DNA from: GCA-2730975 sp937893275 | GTDB taxonomy: Bacteria; Verrucomicrobiota; Verrucomicrobiia; Opitutales; Seribacteraceae | DNA length: 45,822 nt | NCBI GenBank assembly: GCA_963968595.1 | Contig: CAXAHJ010000019.1 | Location: forward strand, 1-45,822 | Direction of reading: 5' to 3' | In this document: positions 9,362 to 19,700 of the stretch, in pieces | Numbering within the stretch: position 1 is the stretch's first letter | Layout: each line of letters begins with the position of its first letter | The notes under the pieces: generated by a model | Databases searched by the model: none | What the model was told of the DNA's origin: nothing | Seen by the model: only the letters and a program-made list of their open reading frames with translations | Translations under genes and position numbers: made by a program

Positions 9362-10165
9362 ATGCCCGAACTGGCAGAGGTCGCTTTCGCCAGCAAAGCG
9401 TGGAAAGGCGGCATGGGTGATGTGGTCGACAATGTGCAGACAAAAGGCGTATCGCGAGTGTTTAGGGACACCGATCCGGCAAAGGTAAAAAACGGGTTGC
9501 GTGGCGCCACGCTCACAGGTTCGGAAACACACGGAAAGAAGATGTTGTTCCGGTTTTCGGACAATCGTTGGCTCAGTCTACATCTCGGCATGACGGGCTG
9601 GCTGTTCGCGGAGGATCCTGACTACCTCGCGGGAAAGCATGACGCCCTTGTCCTGAGACAAAACGAAAGAAGCCTGGTCTTTCGCGACCCTCGACAGTTT
9701 GGTCGCGTTCTCTACCATCGGGGGAAGGATGTCCCAACTTGGTGGAGCGATCTTCCTCTTGAAGTGACCTCCGACATTTTTTCACTCGAACTTGTAAGGA
9801 CCGTCCTGAAACGTAGGTCTCGTTCACCAGTGAAAGCGGTCCTGCTACTGCAGGAGTTCTTTCCGGGGATCGGCAACTGGATGGTCGATGAAATCCTCTG
9901 GCGAGCCCGCATCCATCCCGCCCATCCTGCGGGCAAGCTTTCGACAATGAAGTCCAAGGCCCTTTGGGAAGAAACCCGCTTCGTCGCCTCCGGAGCCCTC
10001 GCAACGGTAGGCAAACGCGGAGGCGATCCACCAGAAGACTGGCTATTCCACCGCCGTTGGAAGGACGGCGGAACATGTCCCGTTTCGGGCAAAGCTCTCG
10101 TCCGTGAACAAATCGCAGGTCGCACGACCTGTTGGTGCCCGTTTCGACAACGATTGAAACAATAG
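9362..10165 (+). CDS. mutM: Formamidopyrimidine-DNA glycosylase (Fpg/MutM) with degenerate zinc finger
   Basis: A base-excision repair glycosylase/AP lyase of 267 residues that would remove oxidised purines. The catalytic N-terminus is MPELAEV (P2 nucleophile and E3), with the conserved lysine at K59/K60 (HGKKML), M77 in HLGMTGW, and the intercalating DPRQFGR loop (R111, F113). The helix-two-turn-helix segment contains FFPGIGNWMVDEILWRA. The C-terminal finger keeps the AGR arginine (R254), but each CPxC pair has lost its second cysteine: C239-P-V-S and C259-P-F-R. Zinc binding is therefore unlikely, as in known zincless-finger members of the Fpg/Nei superfamily. It could prefer lesions unlike those of classical Fpg. 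It is the last gene of the thrS run, followed by a 131-base gap. Confidence 0.88.
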   Translation: MPELAEVAFASKAWKGGMGDVVDNVQTKGVSRVFRDTDPAKVKNGLRGATLTGSETHGKKMLFRFSDNRWLSLHLGMTGWLFAEDPDYLAGKHDALVLRQNERSLVFRDPRQFGRVLYHRGKDVPTWWSDLPLEVTSDIFSLELVRTVLKRRSRSPVKAVLLLQEFFPGIGNWMVDEILWRARIHPAHPAGKLSTMKSKALWEETRFVASGALATVGKRGGDPPEDWLFHRRWKDGGTCPVSGKALVREQIAGRTTCWCPFRQRLKQ

Positions 10166-10296
10166 TGAAAAAAGTTCTAAGGGATTCCTCACTCCTGCGT
10201 CATTAATAATATGCTTTGACACCATGTGCATCCTGTCATGGAACAGTAATACCCCCCTTTTCGATACCATCTTCCTAAACAAACCCAATTCCTGTC
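10166..10296 (+). promoter_or_regulatory. Likely promoter region of the giant-protein operon
   Basis: This 131-base AT-richer gap is the largest in the window and precedes the four-gene secreted-protein operon. It contains a consensus -35 hexamer TTGACA at 10216-10221, but no convincing -10 at the right distance; TAATAT at 10207-10212 is an alternative -10. The ten bases TCCTGTCATG occur twice, at 10231-10240 and 10290-10299, the second containing the real start codon. The first would open a three-codon reading frame (ATG GAA CAG TAA). No terminator hairpin with a T run is visible after mutM. Confidence 0.35.
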
Positions 10297-13200
10297 ATGA
10301 AAATTAAAATGACTACCGTTTCCTTCTCCTTGATCATGGCTTGCTTTAGCTTCGGGAACCTTGGCGCCAACTCAATAGGCTATGTCGAGAAGTTCGCCAT
10401 TGCCGAAGATCGAACCGAGGCCCTCAAGGAGTTGATTCCCGGAACGCGCGATTACTATTACTACCATGCACTCCACGCCCAAAATCGTGGCGAACAGCAG
10501 GAACTCAATCGTATTTTCGGGTTATGGATCAAGCGGCACGGACACACATCGCGGGTAAAGGAAATCCGCAACCGGCAAGCCTTGCTGGACTTCGAGCAGA
10601 ACCCGAACGGAACCATTACCCACCTGAGAAACGAATTGGGGCTTAATTTCAATCACAGTCGCTTCCTCGAGGGGCAGAAACCATTTCATCCCACAAACCT
10701 CGATCCCGCTGCCATTAGCTACGACACCTTCCTCGAGCAGGCGTTTCGCCAGTATAAAAACTTACAAGGCGTTTCAGATCGCGGACTCGAGGACCTGAAG
10801 CACAAAGTGCTCGACCCGACCCGCCTCCGGCATTTCCTGAGTCGCCTGCAAAGGCCGGATATTCCCGACCTGCCCGCCTTCCTCGTCAAGGATCTCAGGG
10901 CAAAGTTCAGCCGTGGCTTTGGTTCCCTCGGCATACACCGAAACTTGACCAAGACCCAGTTGGACGAACTGCTCCAGTTGGAGCCAAACCTGATCGACAA
11001 CTCGAACTTCATCAACATCTACCTCTCGAAACTGGCTCCGTCCGACGACGTCGACGTGACCTACGATTACGAGGAGAAGCGAAAGCACCTCAACCGCATT
11101 TACAACTTCTCCAAGCGTTTGGCTCCCGCCCACAACTCACTCAAGGCAAACGCCATCTACCACATGCTTGCCTTTCAGTGCTCGCAGGATGAGTGGAATC
11201 GACAATTGTTCATGGAGTACCTTTCGCTTCCGCGCCGTGGAATCTACGTCCACCCAAAGCGCTGGGAGGAAGCTTTGCGGAAGGACCGTCGAATCGAGGT
11301 AAACCTGAACGCCGACTACAGTTCTTACTCGGGATTGAGCAGAATCAGCAACGATCTGGAACTTATACGGTCCTTTTTCCTGAAGTTCTTCGTCAAGGAC
11401 AAGGACTACGAAAGTTTCGTCAAGCTCGTGCGGGACGATTACCTGAAGCCTTTGTTCGCAGAAGCCAAGCTGACGGCTGGCCTCGGCGATCCCGAAAAGT
11501 GGTACTCCATGCTGTCCTCGGTGGCGGTCAACGACCTCAAGAACCGGATAGACCTCGATTTCCCCGCCAACAACAAGGAGTTCTTCAAGTCGAACGAGCC
11601 GGTGAAGCTCAAGCTCGCCGTCAAGAACGTCGACACGCTCCTGGTCAAGGCTTTCGAGATCAACACCTTCAACTTCTACAGCCGAAACCTGAAACCTGTC
11701 GACACCGCGATCAACCTGGACGGTCTGTCGGCGACCTGGGAGCGGGTTCTCAAGTACAAGGATGCCCCCATGCTGCGAGCCGAGAGGGAGTTCGATTTCC
11801 CCGAACTGAACAAGCGTGGCGTCTATGTCATCGAGTTCATCGGGAACGGGAAAAGCAGTCGGGCCCTCGTCACGAAGGGCAATCTACGGATTCTCGAGAA
11901 AGTGGGTCCAGCCGGCCACGAATTTAGGATAGTCGACGAAAACAACAAGAATCGGGCGAAGACCGCCATCTGGCTGGAAGGCACCGAATATTCCACGGAC
12001 AAGCACGGTGTCTTGAGGATTCCGTTCAGCAACCGTCCCGGTCGCCGAAGCATAGTCCTTCGCGACGGTGAATTCTGTGCCCTGACCACCTTCGACCATC
12101 TAGGCGAGAACTACAAGCTCGACGCCGGCATCCACATCGACCGGGAGACCCTTGTCAAGGGAGCCAACGCCAAGGCCGTCATCCGCCCACTCCTTCGCCT
12201 GAACGGTTATCCAGTTTCTTCCGAACTTCTGGAGAATGCAAAACTAGTCGTGCAGTCGGTTGACCATAACGGCGTCCCGAGTATGACAGAAATGGATTTG
12301 CCGAAGCTCGAGCAAGGGAAGGATTTCATTCACGAGTTTCTCGTACCGGATAAATTGTCCACTCTCAGTCTAAGCCTCACGGGCAAAGTGCAGAACCTTA
12401 GCCGCGCCAAAAAGGAAAGCTTGTCCCTCAATCGTTCCTTCACCGTAAACCAAGTGGAACGCACCCTCAAGATGGAAACCGTCCACCTTGGTCAGCTAAA
12501 GGATGAGTACTATCTGGACGTTCTAGGCCGAAACGGCGAGTCCATGGTCGACCGGGCCGTGACCGTAGAGGTCAAGCACCTCGATTTCGTCAGTACCCGT
12601 ACCTTGGGCCTGAAGACAGACCAGAATGGCCGCATCGGGCTCGGGAAGATGCCACGCATCGAGTCGATTCGTGTTCGTCACCCGGATAGCTCAAGCTACT
12701 TGTGGCCCATTCACCGGGACCAAGTGGGACGCAACGCCCAGCCGACGTCCATTCATGCCGCGACCGATGAAGTCATCGCGATCGCCGTGCCGGGAGTCTC
12801 GGACAACGTGGATAAAGCCACCGTCTATTCCCTCCTCTCGAAGCGAGGATCCTTCTACGAGGGGGACCATTCGGCGGCGGGTTCCCTGCGGGGCGGGTAT
12901 CTTCTCGTTCGCGGACTCGTCCCGGGCGACTACGAATTGTTCCTCAAGAACACCCGCCAGAAGATCACCATCCGAGTGACGGATGGGAAACGTGGAAACG
13001 GTTTCGTCTTGTCCGGCAACCGTGTCCTCGAGGACAACCGGCTCGATCCCATCCAGATTCGCTCGGTCGCCATCGAGGGCGGCAAGGCGTCGATTCACCT
13101 CGGGAACGCCGACAAGCTTACCAGGTTGCATGTCTACGCCACACGCTACGTTCCACATTGGGACGATTTCGCCGCCCTCGATGTGGGCGGCATCCCATCA

Positions 13201-16200
13201 CCCTACTCGATGCGTTTGACCAAGCAGCGCTCCCTCTATGTGAAGGAGCGCCGGATCGGGGAGGAATACCGCTACGTGCTGGATCGCAGGTACGCACCAA
13301 AATATCCGGGAAACATGCTCAAGCGCCCCGGCCTGATTCTCAATCCGTGGTCAGTCCGCAAAACCGACACCGGCAGACAAGCCGCCGCCAAGGGTGGAGA
13401 ATATGCTAAGAAAATGGATTTGGCTAAAGATTCGAAAAAGACGGGCAAGGGTCGCTCCTCGGGGGCAGGTTCGGCGACCGACTACGCCAACCTGGACTTC
13501 CTTCAGACCAACGGCTTGCTCTGGGCGAACGTGAAACCCGACGAGAACGGCGTCGCCGTCATCGATCTGGAAGGCCTCTCGGGACACCAGCGCCTTCATA
13601 TTTACGCCATCGACTCGTGGAACGTGGCCTACCGTCCCGTACCCCTGCCCGCCGCCAAGCTGCAGCGGAAGGAACTGCGCATGGCCCGCACGCTCGACCC
13701 GAAGAAGCCCTTCTCCGAGCAAAAGCTCATATCCACGCTGGCCAAGGGCAAGGAATTCAAGTTAGCCGACGTCACCACCTCCGAAATCCAGCTTTACGAC
13801 AACTGGTCCCGGGTTTACGGCCTGCTCTCGACTCTCAGTGGCGACGCCAACCTCGCCGAATTCGGTTTCATCCTGGACTGGCCGAGCCTCAAGCCCGAGG
13901 AAAAGCGCGAGAAATACTCGGCGTACGCCTGCCACGAGCTGAACTTCTTCCTTCTCCACAAGGATCCCGCGTTCTTCGGGAAGGTCATCAAGCCCTACCT
14001 CGCCAACAAGAAGGACAAGACCTTCATGGACCACTGGCTGCTGGGAGCGAACCTGTCACGCTATCTCGAGCCCTTCGCCTTCTCGCGGCTCAACGCGGTG
14101 GAGAAGATCCTCATGGCCCGCAAGGGGCTAGGTGGAGCCAAGGCGATGGAACGCTACGTCCGCGAACTGCAGGACATGATCCCGCCCAATCCCGAGGAGT
14201 ACAACCGCCTCTTCGACGCGGCGATCGGAAGCTCGGCGCTGGAGACAGGGGACAAACTCGGCTTGCGTGCCCAACAAGAGAACCAGAGCAGGCGTCTGGT
14301 CGAGAACCTGAAAAAGCAATCGGCGTCGGGGAATAATAGGTTTTTTGCCGAGGCACTCTCACTCGACTCCGAGTCGTCGTTGGGTTTTGCGGGAAGAGCC
14401 CTGTCCAAACCGCAGGTAACATCAGCCACAGCGGGTGCTGTGCCCATTTTCGAAAAAGAAGCAGCCGAGCAAGTACTTGCAGAGGTGATGGATTCAGCGG
14501 ATTTCGACGACAACGCCAACATGTTGAACCAGGCCAAGCGTTCACGGGACAAGAGTGCATGGACAGGTGAAAAAAACAAAAACATCGACAACGGATACCT
14601 CGATGCGCGCTTGGTGGAAAGGGGCAAGGCCCGTCAATTCTACCGAAAGCTCCCTCCCACGGAGGAATGGGCCGAGAACAACTATTACAAGTTGCCGATC
14701 GAGCGCCAGAACGCCGACCTCATACTAGTCAACGCCTTCTGGAACGACTACGCGTCCAATCCCGAAGGAAAGCCCTTCCTCTCGGGCAACTTCATCCACG
14801 CCACCCGCAACTTCGCCGAGATGATGCTAGCCCTAGCGGTTCTCGACCTGCCTTTCGACTCGGCCGATCACGAAGTGGAGAACGAGGGACGCTCCTTCGC
14901 CATCAAGTCGGACAAGCCGCTGGTGGTGTTCCATCAGGAGATCCGAGAAACCGAGGATGCCGAGGACGCCCGAGACATCCTCTTGAGCCAGAACTTCTAC
15001 CGGGCGGATTCCCGTTTTCGCCACGAGCGCGGGGAACGGCTGGACAACTTCGTCAAGGACGAGTTCCTCAAGCGAATCGCCTACGGTTGCCAAGTGGTTA
15101 TAACCAACCCGACCTCCTCGGTCCGCAAGCTCCGTTACCTGACCCAGATTCCCGCAGGGGCCATTCCCCTGCAGAACGGGTTCTACTCCAACGGGCGGCC
15201 CTTCCGGCTCGAGCCCTACTCCACCCAGACCCACGACTTCTACTTCTACTTTCCCGAGACCGGCGAATACCCGATCTACCCCATCCAGGTGGCGAACGAC
15301 AAGGGTCGGGTGGCGGGAGCCGCCGCGTTCGTATTCAAGGTGGTCGACAAGCTGAGCAAGCGGGACGTGACCTCCTGGGCATGGATCTCCCAGAACGGAA
15401 CCGAGAAGGAGGTTTTGCAGTACCTCCGCGACCACAACATGAACCGGATTGATCTCAACAAGATTGCCTACCGCATGCGCCACGACCGCGAGGGTGGCGG
15501 CGGAAAGCCCTTCTTCGAGAAGGCCCTGAAGCTTCTCTCGGATCGTTTCGCCTACAATTCCACCCTCTGGTCTTACGCCTTTTACCACAAGGACGCGAAG
15601 TTGATGGGCGAATACCTTTCGCGCTCGGGCATGACGAGTCGCTGCGGTCTGTACCTGGACAGCCCACTCCTGACCATCAATCCCGTGCAACGCAATTTCC
15701 ACCAGCACCTCGAGTACAAGCCCCTTGTCAATGCCCGGGCACACCAACTAGGCAAGGATCGCAAGGTCTTAAACGATCGACTGCATGGGCAGTACCACCG
15801 GTACATGAACATCCTGAAGTACCACCCGAGCCTGGGCGAGGAGGATCTGCTCGCCGTCTCCTACTACCTGTTCCTGCAGGACCGTGTGAGCGAGGGACTG
15901 AAGTTCTTCGGGCGCGTCCAGCCCGAAAACGTGGCGGAGAAGCTCCAGTACGAGTACCTCTCCACCTACGTCGACTTCTACAAGGACGACCTCGCGTCGG
16001 CTCGCAAAAGGGCCGCCAAATACGCGGACTACCCGGTCGACCGCTGGAGGAACCTATTCCGCGAAGCCCTCGGCCAACTCGACGAGATCGACGGCAAGGG
16101 TGCCGAACCCGTGGACAACGAGGACCGTGAGCAGGTTCAAGACGCCCTCGCCTCCACCGAACCTAGCCTAGAACTGGAAGTCGAGAAAGGGGAGATCACC

Positions 16201-16734
16201 ATCCAGGCCCGCAACCTTGAGGCCTGCACCGTCAACTTCTACCCGATGGACGTGGAACTGCTCTTCTCGCGGAAGCCCTTCGTGAAGGAGGACACCGAGC
16301 ACTTCACAAGCATCGTGCCCAACCTGAGCCGGAAGATCGACCTGCCGAAGGGGAAGGATGGCCATTCCTTCCCGTTGCCCGACGAGTTCGCGGACCGCAA
16401 CGTCATGGTGGAAGTGGTCGCCGCGGGCATCCGCGAGGCCAAGGCCTACTACGCGAACGACCTGGCCGTACAACTCATCGAGAACTACGGGCAGGTGCGC
16501 GTGGCCCACTCCGACACCGGCAAGCCCCTGCCCGAGACCTACGTCAAGGTCTACGCCAAGCTAGGCAACGGCGAGGCCCGCTTCTACAAGGACGGCTACA
16601 CGGACCTGCGCGGGCGTTTCGACTACGCCTCGCTCAATACGGGCGACCTAGACGATGCCCGGGACTTCTCGATCCTCGTCCTGCACGACCGACACGGGGC
16701 CGCCATACGCGAAGCCAAACCACCCACGCAGTGA
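10297..16734 (+). CDS. Giant secreted macroglobulin-like protein (paralogue 1)
   Basis: I do not recognise an exact family for this 2145-residue protein. A signal peptide (about 1-24, ending near NLGA) indicates export. Residues about 25-400 look helical. From about 430 a chain of beta modules begins: KLAVKNVDTLLVKAFEIN, then RGVYVIEFIGNGKSSRALV (about 508-527), resembling macroglobulin (MG) domains. A Ser/Gly-rich loop (about 1050-1058) precedes LLWANVKPDENGVAVIDLEG (about 1074), positioned like the segment after the bait region of bacterial alpha-2-macroglobulin. No CxEQ thioester motif exists. Helical stretches (about 1169-1310, 1690-1930), a divergent linker (about 1314-1444) and beta modules alternate to the end. 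The last module (about 2065-2145) is carboxypeptidase-regulatory-like, with FYKDGYTDLRGRFDY. It is the first gene of an operon and has a close paralogue 18 bases downstream. An antiprotease or scaffold role is an inference. Confidence 0.85.
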   Translation: MKIKMTTVSFSLIMACFSFGNLGANSIGYVEKFAIAEDRTEALKELIPGTRDYYYYHALHAQNRGEQQELNRIFGLWIKRHGHTSRVKEIRNRQALLDFEQNPNGTITHLRNELGLNFNHSRFLEGQKPFHPTNLDPAAISYDTFLEQAFRQYKNLQGVSDRGLEDLKHKVLDPTRLRHFLSRLQRPDIPDLPAFLVKDLRAKFSRGFGSLGIHRNLTKTQLDELLQLEPNLIDNSNFINIYLSKLAPSDDVDVTYDYEEKRKHLNRIYNFSKRLAPAHNSLKANAIYHMLAFQCSQDEWNRQLFMEYLSLPRRGIYVHPKRWEEALRKDRRIEVNLNADYSSYSGLSRISNDLELIRSFFLKFFVKDKDYESFVKLVRDDYLKPLFAEAKLTAGLGDPEKWYSMLSSVAVNDLKNRIDLDFPANNKEFFKSNEPVKLKLAVKNVDTLLVKAFEINTFNFYSRNLKPVDTAINLDGLSATWERVLKYKDAPMLRAEREFDFPELNKRGVYVIEFIGNGKSSRALVTKGNLRILEKVGPAGHEFRIVDENNKNRAKTAIWLEGTEYSTDKHGVLRIPFSNRPGRRSIVLRDGEFCALTTFDHLGENYKLDAGIHIDRETLVKGANAKAVIRPLLRLNGYPVSSELLENAKLVVQSVDHNGVPSMTEMDLPKLEQGKDFIHEFLVPDKLSTLSLSLTGKVQNLSRAKKESLSLNRSFTVNQVERTLKMETVHLGQLKDEYYLDVLGRNGESMVDRAVTVEVKHLDFVSTRTLGLKTDQNGRIGLGKMPRIESIRVRHPDSSSYLWPIHRDQVGRNAQPTSIHAATDEVIAIAVPGVSDNVDKATVYSLLSKRGSFYEGDHSAAGSLRGGYLLVRGLVPGDYELFLKNTRQKITIRVTDGKRGNGFVLSGNRVLEDNRLDPIQIRSVAIEGGKASIHLGNADKLTRLHVYATRYVPHWDDFAALDVGGIPSPYSMRLTKQRSLYVKERRIGEEYRYVLDRRYAPKYPGNMLKRPGLILNPWSVRKTDTGRQAAAKGGEYAKKMDLAKDSKKTGKGRSSGAGSATDYANLDFLQTNGLLWANVKPDENGVAVIDLEGLSGHQRLHIYAIDSWNVAYRPVPLPAAKLQRKELRMARTLDPKKPFSEQKLISTLAKGKEFKLADVTTSEIQLYDNWSRVYGLLSTLSGDANLAEFGFILDWPSLKPEEKREKYSAYACHELNFFLLHKDPAFFGKVIKPYLANKKDKTFMDHWLLGANLSRYLEPFAFSRLNAVEKILMARKGLGGAKAMERYVRELQDMIPPNPEEYNRLFDAAIGSSALETGDKLGLRAQQENQSRRLVENLKKQSASGNNRFFAEALSLDSESSLGFAGRALSKPQVTSATAGAVPIFEKEAAEQVLAEVMDSADFDDNANMLNQAKRSRDKSAWTGEKNKNIDNGYLDARLVERGKARQFYRKLPPTEEWAENNYYKLPIERQNADLILVNAFWNDYASNPEGKPFLSGNFIHATRNFAEMMLALAVLDLPFDSADHEVENEGRSFAIKSDKPLVVFHQEIRETEDAEDARDILLSQNFYRADSRFRHERGERLDNFVKDEFLKRIAYGCQVVITNPTSSVRKLRYLTQIPAGAIPLQNGFYSNGRPFRLEPYSTQTHDFYFYFPETGEYPIYPIQVANDKGRVAGAAAFVFKVVDKLSKRDVTSWAWISQNGTEKEVLQYLRDHNMNRIDLNKIAYRMRHDREGGGGKPFFEKALKLLSDRFAYNSTLWSYAFYHKDAKLMGEYLSRSGMTSRCGLYLDSPLLTINPVQRNFHQHLEYKPLVNARAHQLGKDRKVLNDRLHGQYHRYMNILKYHPSLGEEDLLAVSYYLFLQDRVSEGLKFFGRVQPENVAEKLQYEYLSTYVDFYKDDLASARKRAAKYADYPVDRWRNLFREALGQLDEIDGKGAEPVDNEDREQVQDALASTEPSLELEVEKGEITIQARNLEACTVNFYPMDVELLFSRKPFVKEDTEHFTSIVPNLSRKIDLPKGKDGHSFPLPDEFADRNVMVEVVAAGIREAKAYYANDLAVQLIENYGQVRVAHSDTGKPLPETYVKVYAKLGNGEARFYKDGYTDLRGRFDYASLNTGDLDDARDFSILVLHDRHGAAIREAKPPTQ

Positions 16735-16752
16735 CCATCGGAAACCTTTACC

Positions 16753-19700
16753 ATGAAACGGAGTTTTGAAGCCATGAATATTCGCAACGTCACCACCTTC
16801 GCCCTCGGAATCATTTTTTCCGGGACCTGCATCACCGCCCGCGAGATCGGGTTCGTGGAGAAATTCAGCCTCGCCGAAGACCGCGAGGAAGCCCTCAAGG
16901 AACTGGTCTCGGGCACGAGGGAATACTATTATTACTCCTCCTTGCACGCCTTGAGCAAGGGAGACCACCAAGAAGTCGAGCGCCTAATGAAGATCTGGGT
17001 CAAGCGGTACGGACACACCCGGCAAACAAAGGAAATCGAAAATCGTTCGGCCATGCTCCGCTACGGGCAGAACCCCGAGGCGACCCTTGCCCATGTCAAG
17101 CGCGAGCTGAACCTGCGATTCAACCACAGTCGCGTCGTCGAGGGTCGCAAGCCCGCCCACCCGACCAAGCTGGACCCCCGCAGGATCAGTTTCGAAGTCT
17201 ATCGCGACCTCGCCCTCGCCCAGCACAAAAACCTGCAGGGCGTAGAGGATCGAGGACTCGCTCTTCTCGACCTCGGCAAGCTGAACGATATCCGGCTGCA
17301 CCACTTCCTAAGCAGACTGAGGCGCCCCGACGTACCCAACCTGCCCGTGCTCATCGTCAAAGACCTGAAAAGCAAGTACAGCAGAGGTTTCGGTTCTCAC
17401 GCTATCCACCGCAATCTCACCCGGGCGCAGATGGACGGTTTGCTACAGATTGACCCCAAGTTCATCGACAACGCCAACTTCGTCCATGCCTACCTACCGA
17501 AACTGGCGCCCTCCGCCGACGTCGACCCCCGTCAGGATGATGCGGAAATGAGCAAGTGGCTGAATCGCCAGCTCAGCTTCACTCAGGGTTTGTCTCCCGC
17601 CTTCAACACCCTAAAGGCGAACGTCCTGCACCACCTGCTCACCTTCAAGCGGAAGCAGGGTGTTTGGGATCGCGAACTGTTCGTCGAGTACCTCAAGCTG
17701 CCCCGATACACCAACTACGTAAACCCCGTCTGGCGAGACGAGGAAATCAAGCGGCGGCAGGACTGCCGGGTCGACCTGAACGCCGACTACGTCTCCCGGG
17801 GCGGTTTTCCTCGAATCGGCAACGACGATTCCCTCGTCCGCTCCCATCTCCTCCATTTCTTTCTTCAGGACAAGGATTACGACGGCTTCGTGAAATATGT
17901 GCGCGACGACTACCTCAAGAGGGTCTTCGCCGAGGCCAAGCTGACTGCAGGCCTGGGAAATCCGGAGAAGTGGTACTCGATGCTGAACTCGGGCGAGGTG
18001 AAGACCATCAAGGATCGCGTAGACCTCGACTTCGCCTACTCCAACAAGGAACGCTTCGACCCGGGCGAAGAGGTGAAGATTTCCCTCTGGACCAAAAACA
18101 TCGAAACGCTTCTGGTAAAGGAATTCGAGATCAATGCCTTCAACTACTACCTGCGCAAGGGCAAGGAGGTCGACACGGGCATCGAGTTGGACGGGCTCGC
18201 GGCCACCCGCGAACGGACCATCCAATTCAAGGAAGCGCCCATGCGGCGAGTCACTCGGACCTTCGCATTTCCCGAACTGAAGAAACATGGCGTCTATGTG
18301 GTCGAGTTCATCGGCAATGGCATAAGTAGTCGGGTTCTCGTTCGCAAAGGCGCCCTCCGCCTGCTGGAAAAAGCAGGACCGGCGGGTCACGAATTCCGCG
18401 TGCTCGACGAGACGAACAAAGCGCGTCCCAAGGCCACCGTCTGGCTCGACGGCAAGGAACACAAGCCGGCCAAGAATGGCCTTGTGACGGTTCCTTTCAG
18501 CAACCGTCCCGGCCAGAGGACCGTCATCCTGCGCGATGGCGACTTCTCCTCACTTTCACGTTTCAACCATCTCGGCGAGAGCTACGAGTTGCGGGCAGGA
18601 CTATATGTCGACCGCGAAGCCTTGTTGAGCCGGAAAAAAACGCAGGTCATCGTTCGCCCATCCCTACGGGTCAACGGGCGTCACGCTTCGCTGGATCCGC
18701 TGGAGGAGGTCAAGCTCGTCATGCTCGCGGTCGACTACGAGGGAACGCCGAACCGCACGGAAGTAGCGATCGACAAACTCAAGGAAGGCGAGGACTACCT
18801 GCATGAATTCACCGTACCCGAGAAGCTTTCTCAGCTGACCGTCGTCCTCGAGGCGAAGGTCGAGAACCTCAGCCAGGGCAAAAAGCAGGACCTGCGTGAC
18901 TCCGCAACCTTCTCCGTCAACGCGATTGAGCAAGGCGGTGCCGTGGATGCCCTCCACCTCGGTTGGTCGCGGGACGGCTACAGTCTGGACGTCCTTGGAA
19001 AGAACGGGGAAGCTCGCATCGACCGTCCCGTAGTTCTCGAGGTCAAGCACACCGCCTTTCGCCAGACAGAAAAACTAAGCTTCAGCCTGAAAAGCGACCA
19101 GTCCGGCAAGATTGGTCTTGGTAAGTTGCCGGACATCCAATGGATCGCGGCTCGCAACGCCGATGGTCAGGTCTACCGATGGTCTATCGCTGGGCAAAGC
19201 GAGGGAAAGCTGGGGCAACCTTCCCACCTGCATGCGGCGTCGGGCGAGGAAGTTCGCCTGGCCGTGACGGGTTCGTGGGCCGAGGGCCGGGAGGAGGCCA
19301 AGTGCTCCCTTCTCGAGAGACGTGGTGCCTTCTACGTGGCGGATCACGTAGACCAAGCCTCCTACCGCAACGGATTCCTCACCTTGACCGACCTTTCCCC
19401 CGGAGATTACGAACTTTTCCTGAGGGACACGGGCGAGACCGTGCAAATCCGCGTCACCGCCGGTGACCGTCGCTTCGGGTTCGTCGCCTCCGCCAATCGC
19501 ATTCTCGAGGACAACCGGGTCGCCCCCTTGCAGGTCACCGACCTTTCGGTTAAAGACGGCAAGCTGCGGGCCAAGGTGGCCAACGCCCATGCCTTCGCCC
19601 GGGTTCATGTCCTCGCCACCCGATACGTTCCGCGTTTCGACGCCCATGCCGCCCTCGACCTCGGCGGCGTCCCCTCCCCCTATTGGCTGAGACTGAGCGC

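Noticed and set aside
13900..13960. HELNF in both giant proteins, suggestive of a zinc-protease HExxH motif
   Set aside because: The second histidine is missing at the required spacing (HELNFF) in both copies, and no downstream glutamate ligand pattern is visible.
14833..15747. Long antisense open frames inside the giant genes (also near 22069-23235)
   Set aside because: They are explained by biased codon use of the sense gene; they show no domain motifs and no signal or start context.
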